A DNA stretch of 64,000 nt from Planctomycetota bacterium (GTDB lineage Bacteria > Planctomycetota > Phycisphaerae > Sedimentisphaerales > Anaerobacaceae): contig VRUL01000019.1 of the NCBI GenBank assembly GCA_019456145.1, positions 1-64,000 on the forward strand, in the 5' to 3' direction. Below are positions 49,766 through 58,002 of the stretch, piece by piece (positions within the stretch are counted from its first letter, which is position 1; each line of letters begins with the position of its first letter). A model generated the notes under the pieces. It was not told where the DNA came from, made no database searches, and saw only the letters and a program-made list of their open reading frames with translations. Both the position numbers and the translations under genes were made by a program.

Positions 49766-51079
49766 GTGGAAGAGGTTAAGGCTAAAGTAACAGACTATTT
49801 AGATAAAAACGACATGAATCCTGCTCAGATTGACATGGAAAAGACCTGTCAGATTTTCCTGAAAGAAATGGAGCGAGGCCTGGCCGCTGAGCAAAGTTCC
49901 TTAGCCATGCTGCCTACTTACATCGAAATCGAGCGCCAGATTCCACTGAATAAGCCTGTTATTGTTATGGACGCCGGGGGAACAAACTTTCGTGTGGCCA
50001 CTGTCAGCTTCGACCAGGATGGAAAATCTAACATCGAGAATTTTAAGCTTTTCCCTATGCCCGGAGTAAAACAGCAAGTTAGCAAAGACGAGTTCTTCAA
50101 CATCATGGCAGGGTATTTAGATGAAATTATTGATAAAAGTGCGAACATCGGCTTTTGCTTTTCATATCCGATTGAAATATTCCCGAATAAAGACGGGAAG
50201 GTATTATATTTCTCCAAAGAAATAAAGGCAGACGAAGTCGCCGGCAACATGATTGGCCAAAACCTGAATGCCGCTATTAGCAGCTCAGGAAATGCCGACA
50301 AAAAGCACATAATTTTGCTTAATGATACGGTGGCCACTCTGTTGGCCGGCAGAGCTGATGTTAAAGGCATATCATTTGACACTTACATCGGCTTTATTCT
50401 TGGCACAGGGACAAATTGCAGCTACATCGATCTAAATAAGAACATCACCAAGGCTAAAGATCTGGACCTTACTAAAAGCCAGATAATCAATGTTGAATCC
50501 GGGGGATTCGGCAAAGCACCACAGGGAAAAATAGATAAAGACTTCGACCAATCTTCAAACTGCCCGGGAATGTACACTTTTGAAAAGATGATTTCCGGCG
50601 CCTATCTTGGACCGCTTTGTTTATGGACTGTTCGTACGGCTGCCAAGGATGGTCTCTTATCTAAAGATTCCTCCGAGAACGTAAAGAAAATAAAAGAACT
50701 AAGCACAAAAGATGTCAATGACTTTATGTCATACCCGCAAGGCAAGGGCGGGCCACTATCATCGGCCCTAAAAACAGCAAGCCAGGAAGACCTTGCTACA
50801 GCATACTACTTGATTGATAGATTAATAGAGCGAGCGGCAAAACTGACCGCCATCAATCTGTCCGCCGCCGCCATCAAAAGCGGCAAAGGCCATAATCCCT
50901 GCCGGCCGGTCTGTATCGTTGCCGAAGGAACTACTTTCTATCAGCTTAAGTCGCTCAAACAGCGCGTTGAGTATTACTTGAAAGACTACCTCGTAAACGA
51001 AAATGGAGTGTTCTACGAGATTATAAACGTGGAAAACGCGACATTGATTGGCGCCGCCATCGCAGGGCTTACGAATTAA
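49766..51079 (+). CDS. Eukaryotic-type hexokinase
   Basis: The 437-residue protein (GTG start after AAGGAG) matches the eukaryotic hexokinase fold, not bacterial ROK or Glk kinases. The phosphate-1 motif is VMDAGGTNFRVATV (near residue 68). The sugar-binding catalytic Asp is in LNDTVATLL, adenosine/phosphate-2 contacts are in GFILGTGTNCSYID, and FEKMISGAYLGPLCLW is the hallmark block. It should phosphorylate hexoses at C6 with ATP in the cytoplasm; specificity cannot be told. It is coupled by position to galE. Hexokinases of this type are rare in bacteria, so the family assignment deserves a tree. Confidence 0.88.
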   Translation: MEEVKAKVTDYLDKNDMNPAQIDMEKTCQIFLKEMERGLAAEQSSLAMLPTYIEIERQIPLNKPVIVMDAGGTNFRVATVSFDQDGKSNIENFKLFPMPGVKQQVSKDEFFNIMAGYLDEIIDKSANIGFCFSYPIEIFPNKDGKVLYFSKEIKADEVAGNMIGQNLNAAISSSGNADKKHIILLNDTVATLLAGRADVKGISFDTYIGFILGTGTNCSYIDLNKNITKAKDLDLTKSQIINVESGGFGKAPQGKIDKDFDQSSNCPGMYTFEKMISGAYLGPLCLWTVRTAAKDGLLSKDSSENVKKIKELSTKDVNDFMSYPQGKGGPLSSALKTASQEDLATAYYLIDRLIERAAKLTAINLSAAAIKSGKGHNPCRPVCIVAEGTTFYQLKSLKQRVEYYLKDYLVNENGVFYEIINVENATLIGAAIAGLTN

Positions 51080-51283
51080 CGCTCAGTATGTCCGACAGGG
51101 CCCCAGAAACCAATCCTCTAATTCGCCAATCAACTATTCCTCCCTTCACTTCATCATTCGAAATTCCTTGCAGCAGTAGGGTTGGGGCTTGCCCCACCAT
51201 TATTTCTGAGTTTATCCTGAGCGTAGTCGAAGGAATATTCGATATTCACCACCTAATTCTCTAATCCACCAATCTCTAATCCC

Positions 51284-51541
51284 CTAATCCTCTAATTCAC
51301 TAAAAAAGTCTTTCACTTTCAATTTCCTCTCCGTCTCTTTCACCTTCGGGTCCAAAATCTCCTTCCTGCACCCAACCGCCTTTTTAAGCCACTTCCGCCC
51401 ATTCGCCTTATCACCCCTGACCGAGCATATCTCCCCCAACAAATCCGCCGCATCCCCCTCCGCCCACCGGTAATTCATACCTACGGCCTTCTCGTATGCC
51501 GATTTTGCATTGCTTTCCGCCTGCTCAAAATCTTTTAGCCG
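51284..51541 (-). pseudogene. C-terminal remnant of a TPR protein
   Basis: An 85-residue - strand fragment runs from just after a TAA (51542-51544) to its own stop. The segment RLKDFEQAESNAKSAYEKAV and AEGDAADLLGEICSVRG look like tetratricopeptide helices. No start fits a family, and the front is missing. It ends in a stretch with repeated CTAAT words (51241-51301), and flanking DNA carries other short repeats, so it is likely debris. Confidence 0.55.
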
Positions 51542-51735
51542 TTAATAAAGGGGTAGTGAGTCCGCCTTCTAACACCGTTTGTGTGGTTCTATAAAATCCC
51601 CGCTCTCCGTAAGGAGTCCCGAGGACAAACGCCGCGGGGGCTTTTACTCCGCTTCGCTGGGCTAAAAAACTAATCAATAATCATTTAAAAGGCTCGCCCA
51701 ATCTCTTGTGTTTCTCCTATGGACTCCTTAATCAC

Positions 51736-51763
51736 ACTTCAATATTTATCCAACCAAGGCGGA
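51736..51763. repeat. Short direct repeat, copy 1, beside the release-factor-like gene
   Basis: The core CTTCAATATTTATCCAACCA with following AGGCGGAT is nearly the same as the copy at 52118-52146. The two copies bracket the small GGQ gene at 51766-52110 in the same orientation. The first half (TTCAATATTTATCCA) is shared with the longer repeats at 52859 and 53891. Confidence 0.65.
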
Positions 51764-51765
51764 TA

Positions 51766-52110
51766 TCAGGTGGTTCTCCGCCTTCTTCTGTCTTTCTGCT
51801 TCCTGATTTTTTCTATCTTTTTTGCTTCCGGGCTTTCTTTTCCAAGTAATTTATTCTCCAGCAGTTCACACATTTGCTTTCTCGCATAATAACGGTTCAG
51901 TCCCTGGCTCCGGCTCTTTTGAACCTTCACTGCCAAACCGCTGCAAATATGTTTTAAATGCACACAGGTAGAACTTTTATTCACTTTCTGTCCGCCTGCT
52001 CCACTGCTTCGAACGAATATTTCTTCAATATCATTCTCAAGAAGATTGCAGTTATGCATACGCCGAGCAAGCTCTTGACTTTTACGTTCGGTAACTCCAA
52101 AATTAATCAT
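51766..52110 (-). CDS. Small class I release-factor-like (GGQ) protein
   Basis: A 114-residue protein with the GGQ motif in RSSGAGGQKVNK (about residues 34-45), the tripeptide that hydrolyses peptidyl-tRNA, and a basic C-terminal tail (KIRKQKDRRRRR). It lacks the codon-recognition domains of RF1/RF2. That layout is shared by ArfB/YaeJ and C12orf65/mtRF-R-type rescue factors that free stalled ribosomes. No Shine-Dalgarno sequence is clear at its ATG. Short direct repeats lie immediately before and after it. Confidence 0.85.
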   Translation of the reverse strand: MINFGVTERKSQELARRMHNCNLLENDIEEIFVRSSGAGGQKVNKSSTCVHLKHICSGLAVKVQKSRSQGLNRYYARKQMCELLENKLLGKESPEAKKIEKIRKQKDRRRRRTT

Positions 52111-52117
52111 AGAAGAG

Positions 52118-52146
52118 ATTCAATATTTAGCCAACCAAGGCGGATT
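52118..52146. repeat. Short direct repeat, copy 2
   Basis: The sequence TTCAATATTTAGCCAACCAA with GGCGGATTAACGCGG matches the copy at 51736-51763. The last part is a phrase also common in the dispersed repeats near 57460 (CAGCGTAATCCGCG). Confidence 0.6.
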
Positions 52147-52253
52147 AACGCGGATTTGATATTTTATGGCCGGATAGCTTTAATTTATCTCAGCCCTCTC
52201 TGCCCTCCGTAGCCAAAGTCTTGCATAGCTTTACACAAAGCAGTTGGTTAGGC

Positions 52254-52733
52254 TTATTTATTACACAAGGATGGTACGGACAGCAAAAATTGCATACAGT
52301 CAATTACAACATGTTTTAAATGTTCGGCAGTATCAAGTTCCACCTCTCTGCTCTTATCAAAGTGTATTTCATCGGAAGGTTGAGTCTCAGAGTATAAGTT
52401 GAAGAGTTGGGTTAGTAGGATTTTAAGCTTAGGAGGTTCAAGGTTGTGAATAAGTTTATTACGAAGTCTATTGAACTCGATAATCAAATCCCAAGATTTG
52501 TGATCGTGCTTTGATTCTATAGCTGACCTTATAATATGTAAAAGTTGGTTAAAACCTATATTGACAGAGTCCAAATACTCTGCATGCGGCAAGAGTTTAT
52601 CTCTTATATCGAAGAGCATTTCCTCAATAAGAAGGTGACCTTTCAATACTATTAACGATAAATCGTCAGTATCAGGCATATGTTTGTCATAGCGAAGGAT
52701 ATAACTCATTGGGCCGTGGGTCTTTGAACACAT
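52254..52733 (-). CDS. Possible HEPN-type protein
   Basis: A 159-residue, mostly alpha-helical protein with no family I can name with certainty. Near residue 90 it has NRLRNKLIHNLEP, which fits the R-N-x3-H (Rx4H) signature of HEPN proteins, many of which are RNases in toxin-antitoxin, abortive-infection or defence systems. The start at 52733 is supported by AAGGAG ten bases upstream. It stands between repeat-bearing gaps and next to another protein with the same type of motif. A non-catalytic role is equally possible. Confidence 0.6.
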   Translation of the reverse strand: MCSKTHGPMSYILRYDKHMPDTDDLSLIVLKGHLLIEEMLFDIRDKLLPHAEYLDSVNIGFNQLLHIIRSAIESKHDHKSWDLIIEFNRLRNKLIHNLEPPKLKILLTQLFNLYSETQPSDEIHFDKSREVELDTAEHLKHVVIDCMQFLLSVPSLCNK

Positions 52734-52858
52734 AGGAGTAAATCTCCTTACCTAACAATAATTATACAGTCTGTATAAAACGCCAAAGACAGACTGTTTC
52801 TTTCTTTCATAACAAATTCCCGCTTGTCAGGGCGGAGCCTGCCGTAGCACGGTTGCGT

Positions 52859-52916
52859 CTTCAATATTTATCCAGCTTTGCTGGATTCGTCCAATCTCTT
52901 TTTTAAAATGATTCCG
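52859..52916. repeat. 58-base direct repeat, copy 1
   Basis: The sequence starts TCTTCAATATTTATCCAGC, contains the small palindrome CCAGCTTTGCTGG and ends near ATGATTCC. It is nearly identical to 53891-53949, and the two flank the gene at 52945-53811 at its downstream and upstream ends. Confidence 0.75.
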
Positions 52917-52944
52917 TGGACTTGGAAAATGTTACCGGGTACCT

Positions 52945-53811
52945 TTAATTCCCTTGTTTTATTTTATCAGCGTAATTGTAGCCCTTACTGGTTACTTCAA
53001 AAACTTCTCCCTTGTAACCTTTATCTTTTATAAATTCATTCTCTTCGAGTTCATCAAGAGCGCCTTCCCATTTTGCTACAGTTCGCGGATCTTGTGATTG
53101 TATTATATTTTCGTCACCAACTTGGATACACTTTTCCCTCATGCTATGCGCTCTCATAATTGTCCCATTACTTTGAACTGCTTTTAGTAGTAATTCTTTC
53201 GCCTCTTTGCTTAATGCTATTGAGCTTTTGATTTTAGCTTCTATTCGAGACAGAAGAATGGCATATTCCATTGCTTTACCTGATGAAACTTTAAATTCCG
53301 GCTCATGCGCAGCTAAATTTCGTAATCCCCGTATATCTGCAATTAAGGCTCTCTCTCTGTTTGATATGATCCCGTTATTTACCAATTCTCTTAATATAGT
53401 TGCTAACGTACGAGCTGAAGCATATTGTTGCGGCACAACTGGTGCATACTGACCATAATTCTCCGACAGAGTTCTCTCAAAGTTTATCCAAGCTTCCATA
53501 ATAGTTGTTCTTGGAGAAAGTGTCGCAAGTTCCCGATATTCATCGTTAATGCTAACTGCTGCATCTACTCTTCCTTGGTCAGTACTTACAGCTTCAGGCA
53601 ATTTAAGTTCTTCTGCTTCCTTGCTGACTCTTTCAAATTCCGCCTCAAACTTACCATATTTTAATTTCTTAATGCTGTTAAATATATTCGGAAGTGAATT
53701 GGCAATTTGTCTTTTGAATACAAATGCAACTATCAGAATTATTACAGGCCAAGCAATCCCCACGATTATTAGGCCTATTTCGTGGATCAAATCTATAATA
53801 AGCCTACTCAT
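52945..53811 (-). CDS. Membrane-anchored protein, DUF4145/HEPN-like
   Basis: The 288-residue protein starts after a GAGGGGA site and has one strong N-terminal membrane span (IGLIIVGIAWPVIILIVAF). The cytoplasmic part has a helical domain with RGLRNLAAHEPEF, which again fits R-N-x3-H of HEPN/DUF4145-like domains, and ends in a region resembling a winged helix (WEGALDELEENEFIKDKG, VFEVTSKGYNYA). Signalling or defence is conceivable for such layouts, but no catalytic assignment is made. Confidence 0.6.
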   Translation of the reverse strand: MSRLIIDLIHEIGLIIVGIAWPVIILIVAFVFKRQIANSLPNIFNSIKKLKYGKFEAEFERVSKEAEELKLPEAVSTDQGRVDAAVSINDEYRELATLSPRTTIMEAWINFERTLSENYGQYAPVVPQQYASARTLATILRELVNNGIISNRERALIADIRGLRNLAAHEPEFKVSSGKAMEYAILLSRIEAKIKSSIALSKEAKELLLKAVQSNGTIMRAHSMREKCIQVGDENIIQSQDPRTVAKWEGALDELEENEFIKDKGYKGEVFEVTSKGYNYADKIKQGN

Positions 53812-53890
53812 AACTTAGTCCCCTCACTTGCAAAAGCTTTCTTTCTTTCCAGTTAATCATAATTTCAATCAATTAAAAATACAACTTGGT

Positions 53891-53949
53891 TCTTCAATAT
53901 TTATCCAGCTTTGCTGGATTCGGCCAATCTCTTTTATTAAATGATTCCG
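53891..53949. repeat. 58-base direct repeat, copy 2
   Basis: This copy matches 52859-52916 with a few substitutions and a small gap in the T-rich part. It lies between the genes at 52945-53811 and 53977-54750. Confidence 0.75.
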
Positions 53950-53976
53950 CGTGTGCAAAATACCCATACTATGAAC

Positions 53977-54750
53977 CTATAAGGGTTTTATGTCTAACCC
54001 GAACCGGTCTTTAAACGGTTTGGCTCGATATAATTTCGGTTTGCAATTTCTTTCTGAAATCCATTTAAGAACCAATTCTCGATCTTCGTTTGATATACAG
54101 GCTCCTAATATAACACCGCTCAATTCCTCAGGCGGATAAAGTTGTAGACCAGTTTTAATGTATGTGATTCTCCATTCTTCCTCATAGAGCCAATCTTCTG
54201 ATTTTGTGCTTAAATATTTTCGTACCCAATCTAAATCAAGTTTGTCATATAGACTGAGATTAGGATACGGTCTTTGGTAATGAACTTCTAATAAATCGCA
54301 ACCAAATAGCTTGCCATCGGTCGTTTTAAATTCCAGACAAATCCCTTGATGATAATCTGCGTAATGAGGCCACATGAGCAAGTTGTCACGTTTTGCACTC
54401 ATGGTGAATATACCACACTTCTCAGTTTCTAGGCGAATAGTATCATTGAGTTCTTGTTCTGTCTTCTTTATAAAATCTGGTTCAAGTTGTTTTCGGGCTA
54501 CGTCATCTATCTCTTTTTCTGATGAAGTAGGATTAAGTTCCTTTAGTTTGTTCTTGTGTGTTTGAAAATCCCCTTCACAGGAAATGTGAAAACCGCAATC
54601 GAAAGGATCATTGAACTCGCTAGGTTTAGCAAAATATATTTCATTATGCGTGAGAATGCGTGAAGTATACTCTCTAATTGTTTTTTGGTCCTCTTTATCT
54701 TTCTTTGTACTTAACGAGCGATACTTATAAAGATGCATTGGTATAGTCAT
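53977..54750 (-). CDS. DUF2971-family protein
   Basis: The 257-residue protein shows the DUF2971 pattern: YKYRSL near the N-terminus, IYFAKPSEFNDPFDCGF, then WPHYADYHQGICLEF and WLYEEEWRITY. The family's function is unknown; members are common in accessory and defence-rich regions of bacteria. The start is preceded by AAGG. It is the last of three - strand genes of possibly related accessory nature. Confidence 0.8.
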   Translation of the reverse strand: MTIPMHLYKYRSLSTKKDKEDQKTIREYTSRILTHNEIYFAKPSEFNDPFDCGFHISCEGDFQTHKNKLKELNPTSSEKEIDDVARKQLEPDFIKKTEQELNDTIRLETEKCGIFTMSAKRDNLLMWPHYADYHQGICLEFKTTDGKLFGCDLLEVHYQRPYPNLSLYDKLDLDWVRKYLSTKSEDWLYEEEWRITYIKTGLQLYPPEELSGVILGACISNEDRELVLKWISERNCKPKLYRAKPFKDRFGLDIKPL

Positions 54751-54829
54751 TATTAAACCTTGCCAAGAATCACTGCCTAATAAATAATTCTATAGTTTTC
54801 TGGATTCCTGCCTTTGCAGGAATGACAAA

Positions 54830-55078
54830 TCAAACAAACGATTCTATCTTTTCCTTACAAATCTTTTCTGTCACTTCGTGCAATTTTTGGACACACGGGG
54901 CTTTTTGTTCCAATTCATCCCATTTTAATTCCGGCAAATGTGCTAATGCTTTCTTCATAGCGGCATTATATCCATTACCAGTAAAACCACAATGATATAT
55001 TTCAGTAAGCCGCAACACAGGGTCAGGGTTAATTTTGCCCGTTGTTTTGCGGCTGCCTTGTTCCCTCGTAAAGTTCAT
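54830..55078 (-). CDS. Small ORF of unknown function
   Basis: An 82-residue frame whose first 10-12 codons overlap the tail of the decayed RlmL-like copy in another frame. The C-terminal half (HLPELKWDELEQKAPCV) looks protein-like and helical, but no family is recognised. It could be a fragment of a gene joined by chance to repeat DNA. Confidence 0.3.
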   Translation of the reverse strand: MNFTREQGSRKTTGKINPDPVLRLTEIYHCGFTGNGYNAAMKKALAHLPELKWDELEQKAPCVQKLHEVTEKICKEKIESFV

Positions 55079-55272
55079 ATTTCAGCAGGCGGCATTCTAT
55101 TTTACCGTTGTAGAATATCATACGGCGAGAAGCTTTTAGTCCTACTTTTGCAGACAGTTGTTTGTTGCCTGTTAATTAATAGCCCGTGTAGCCGGCGCAT
55201 TTCTTTTTGAAAAAGTCACCGATACGCTTATACTCTTTTTCGAGTGATTCAATTTCGCCTAATCGCAGCCGA
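55050..55272 (-). pseudogene. Decayed RlmL-like methyltransferase tail, copy 1
   Basis: Read on the - strand, this encodes IESLEKEYKRIGDFFKKKC, then GLKASRRMIFYN and IECRLLKYELY, the C-terminal end of an RlmL/THUMP-type rRNA guanine-N2 methyltransferase. A TAA at 55176-55178 and the lack of any front part show it is dead. It is highly similar to 56478-56699, in the same orientation, on the other side of rlmN. Confidence 0.75.
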
Positions 55273-55397
55273 AGGATTGTGGATTCCCGCCGGGAGTCTT
55301 TGAAAAAATAGAAGCTGCATGCAAACTAATGATCTGATTGATAAATTTGGCTAAGTTTTGGTTTTCCGTATTACAACAGAGACGTTAATATACAATT

Positions 55398-56429
55398 ATG
55401 AGTAAAAATTTAAAAAATAAGACACTCGGCGAACTTGAGAGCATCGCCGAGAATCTCGGTCAGAAAAAGTATCTCGCAAAATACATTTTCACGTTTATTC
55501 ACACCAAAAACGCTGAGGGAATCTCAAATATAAGCACTTTAAGCAAGGATTTTCGAGCTGAGCTTACAGAGCGAGGCTACCATATCTCTAATCTGAATAC
55601 TGTGCAGAGATTAACTGACCCGGACGGCACCGTGAAATATATCTTCGAGGCCGACGACGGAAATCGAATCGAAACGGTACTGCTAACCGAGGGCAAACGC
55701 AGGACGCTTTGCGTTTCGACACAGGTCGGCTGTGCGATGAAATGCACGTTTTGCGCAACGGCTAAGATAAAATTCCGCAGAAACCTCACAGCAGGTGAGA
55801 TTGTTGACCAGGTAAATGTCATTCAAAAGGACAAGGGAAAGATAAGCAATGTGGTCTATATGGGAATGGGTGAGCCGTTGCTGAATTACGATGCTGTATT
55901 AAAGTCCGTGCGGATACTGAACCATCCTGATGGCAAAAATATCGGGATTCGACATTTAGCCCTCAGTACCTGCGGCCAAGCCAAGGCCTTACGAAAGCTG
56001 GCTGAAGATGACATCCGCCCGAGATTAGCAATATCCCTGAACGCACCGACCGATGAGTTGCGGTCGAAGATTATGCCGATTAATAAAAAATATCTTATCG
56101 CAGCTTTAATGACAGCGGTGAAATATTATCAGCTAAAAACGAAAATGCGAGTTACTTTTGAATATGTGATGATAAAAGGCTTAAATGATTCTGAAATTTG
56201 CGCTCAATCTTTTGTTAAATTAGTACGTCATATCAAGTGCAACGTAAATCTTATCGAGTACAACCCGCATCGGCACTGCACTTTTGCCGGCAGCGACAGA
56301 CGGACTATAGACCGATTTGCTCTGATACTTGACGATGCCGGGATTGAGACGACGGTTCGTCTCAAAAAGGGCCAAGATATAAAGGCAGCCTGCGGCCAAT
56401 TGGGAGACGACCTGCCAAAACCGAGTTAG
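55398..56429 (+). CDS. rlmN: Dual-specificity rRNA/tRNA adenine-C2 methyltransferase RlmN
   Basis: The 343-residue radical-SAM enzyme methylates C2 of A2503 in 23S rRNA and A37 in some tRNAs. The radical-SAM cluster motif CAMKCTFC (Cys-x3-Cys-x2-Cys) lies near residue 115. VYMGMGEPLLNYDAV and the mechanistic Cys residues (LSTCG) are present, as is RVTFEYVMIKGLNDS. It is the only + strand gene among - strand remnants, and two similar RlmL-like fragments flank it in direct orientation. Confidence 0.94.
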   Translation: MSKNLKNKTLGELESIAENLGQKKYLAKYIFTFIHTKNAEGISNISTLSKDFRAELTERGYHISNLNTVQRLTDPDGTVKYIFEADDGNRIETVLLTEGKRRTLCVSTQVGCAMKCTFCATAKIKFRRNLTAGEIVDQVNVIQKDKGKISNVVYMGMGEPLLNYDAVLKSVRILNHPDGKNIGIRHLALSTCGQAKALRKLAEDDIRPRLAISLNAPTDELRSKIMPINKKYLIAALMTAVKYYQLKTKMRVTFEYVMIKGLNDSEICAQSFVKLVRHIKCNVNLIEYNPHRHCTFAGSDRRTIDRFALILDDAGIETTVRLKKGQDIKAACGQLGDDLPKPS

Positions 56430-56473
56430 CTTAGATATCGCTCAGCCTGCCGGAGGCGGGTTCCTGCCTGATG

Positions 56474-56920
56474 TTACGGCTGCCTTGTTCCTTTATATAG
56501 TTCGTACTTTAGCAGGCGGCACTCGATATTGCCGTTGTAGAATACCATGCGGCGAGAGGCTTTTAGTCCGACTTTTGCCGCTAATTGTTTGTTGCCTGTT
56601 AATAAATACCCCGTGTAGCCAGCGCATTTCTTTTTGAAAAAGTCACCGATGCGTTTATACTCTTTTTCGAGTGATTCAAGTTTGCCTAATCGCAGACCGT
56701 ATTCCGGATTAATCACCACAATGCCTTTACCTTCCGGAACCTCGGTATAAGAGGCCCGTTGTACTGCCGGAGTTTCCCTGCTTCTCTGTTTCATATATTC
56801 CCACATTCTCTTACATTGCCACCATTCCATCATTATCCACTCCCGGCCACTGTAATCAAGAATAATCCCCGAATTCCCGTCAATATAAGAAGTTCCGACA
56901 ATATTCCCGCATTTACGCAT
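56474..56920 (-). pseudogene. RlmL-like methyltransferase tail, copy 2 (5' truncated)
   Basis: This 148-codon open frame ends like an RlmL-type 23S rRNA guanine-N2 methyltransferase. It has VVINPEYGLRLGK (the NPPY active motif, here NPEYG), DFFKKKCAGYTGYLLTGNK and the terminal VFYNGNIECRLLKYELY. The SAM-binding motif I and the THUMP domain are missing, so it is a fragment. Its last 222 bases (56478-56699) are highly similar to the dead copy at 55050-55272. Confidence 0.75.
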
Positions 56921-56930
56921 ACACTCACCT

Positions 56931-56960
56931 GTCCCTGCAAGTCTCAGGCAGGGATCCAGA
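56931..56960. repeat. Small dispersed hairpin repeat, copy A
   Basis: A 6-bp stem CCCTGC/GCAGGG around CAAGTCTCAG-like spacer, followed by GATCCAG. The same unit occurs at 57096-57124, and a related CCTGC/GCAGG hairpin near 54806. Confidence 0.6.
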
Positions 56961-57095
56961 TGCCTTTATTCTCGAAATATTTATTAAAATTGTTAGATTT
57001 TCATTGAACATCCCGGCCAAGTTTGGTATAATTACAATCGCCACAGAAATGGCAGGAATTTAGCGGAGAGCCGCACGTCTTCGTATCAGCAGCGA

Positions 57096-57124
57096 GTCCC
57101 TGCATGCCTTAGGCAGGGAACCAG
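57096..57124. repeat. Small dispersed hairpin repeat, copy B
   Basis: GTCCCTGC, a nine-base spacer, GCAGGG and AACCAG repeat the unit at 56931-56960 with a diverged spacer. These look like mobile or boilerplate intergenic palindromes rather than regulatory sites. Confidence 0.6.
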
Positions 57125-57186
57125 TAGCTTGCACGAATCCATGTAGGTTGTAGACAGGGAGCCATTTTAGACATTTTGGTGTATTA

Positions 57187-57852
57187 ATGGTTAATAAAAC
57201 ACTTTTTTGGTCATTTTATGTTAGCTTTTGTGCATTTTGTGCACCTTTACGGCTAACAAGAACCGTTTTTCGCTGGCTTCTGAAAAAGGCCGTTTCAATG
57301 GCCTTGTGGACGAAGGCAAGTCTCTGCGTCAAAAGCCCGCTTTTAGAGCAGAGTATGCCGAGAACACCAAGCCGGTCAAAAACCTCTGTGATCTCTGTGG
57401 CCAAAAATCTGTGCAATCTGTGGTTAATTTTTCGTGCCTTTTTGTGGCTAAAAAATCCCATTAATCAGCGTAATCCGCGATTAATGAACCATTTACATGC
57501 CTTCGATATCTTTACACTTGTAGAGAATCCTCTACAAATCTGCTCCCTTTTTATGCAAAACGAACCCAATTTCCGAAAAAGTCAAATGAACATAAGTACT
57601 ATAATAACAACTGATTATGAAAATAAGACACTTAGCGGACCAGGAAAAAACGAACCCAAAACGAACCCAATCAAAGCCAATACAAACCCAATTAAAGCCA
57701 ATATAATGCCAAAACAAACCCAATACGAACCCAATTTATCGCGGCGTAGCCTCTGGCGAAGCCGGATCAAAGCCAATTTCAAAGGCTCAAAAGAAAAAAA
57801 TGTTCAAAATTGGCCTCCGCCTGCCAAATGCGGGGATGCGGACACACGGTGA
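57187..57852. repeat. Low-complexity dispersed repeat region (NEPN/NPIKAN type)
   Basis: A 221-codon frame is open on the + strand, but it does not look like a protein. It contains boilerplate phrases (TGTGGTTAATTTTTCGTG, ATCAGCGTAATCCGCG) and, from 57551 to about 57745, imperfect short units around AACGAACCCAAT and CAAAGCCAATA that translate as NEPN and NPIKAN. I recall many planctomycete genomes carrying such translated repeats; this is memory, not a search. No SD, signal or domain is seen. The unannotated bases 57008-57186 before it hold only palindrome debris. Confidence 0.6.
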
Positions 57853-58002
57853 ATGTATTGAAGATATTATCAAATTTTTTCGTCGGGCAGTTCCGGCGTC
57901 TAATTCTAACGGGCCAAGATTGTGGATTTGTGGTTTGATAATGAAATGTAGGACAAATAAAATAGATAGCTGTCCCTGTTTTTTCTTAGAGAGGCCTATG
58001 AT

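Noticed and set aside
51736-54750. Integron-like cassette array
   Set aside because: A GCCTAAC sits after the gene at 52254, but there is no matching GTTRRRY partner at a good distance, and the nearest tyrosine recombinase (43788-44726) looks like XerD, without the IntI-specific patch.
57187-57852. 221-codon frame as a real protein
   Set aside because: It runs through dispersed repeat phrases and low-complexity NEPN/NPIKAN units, without Shine-Dalgarno sequence, signal or domain.
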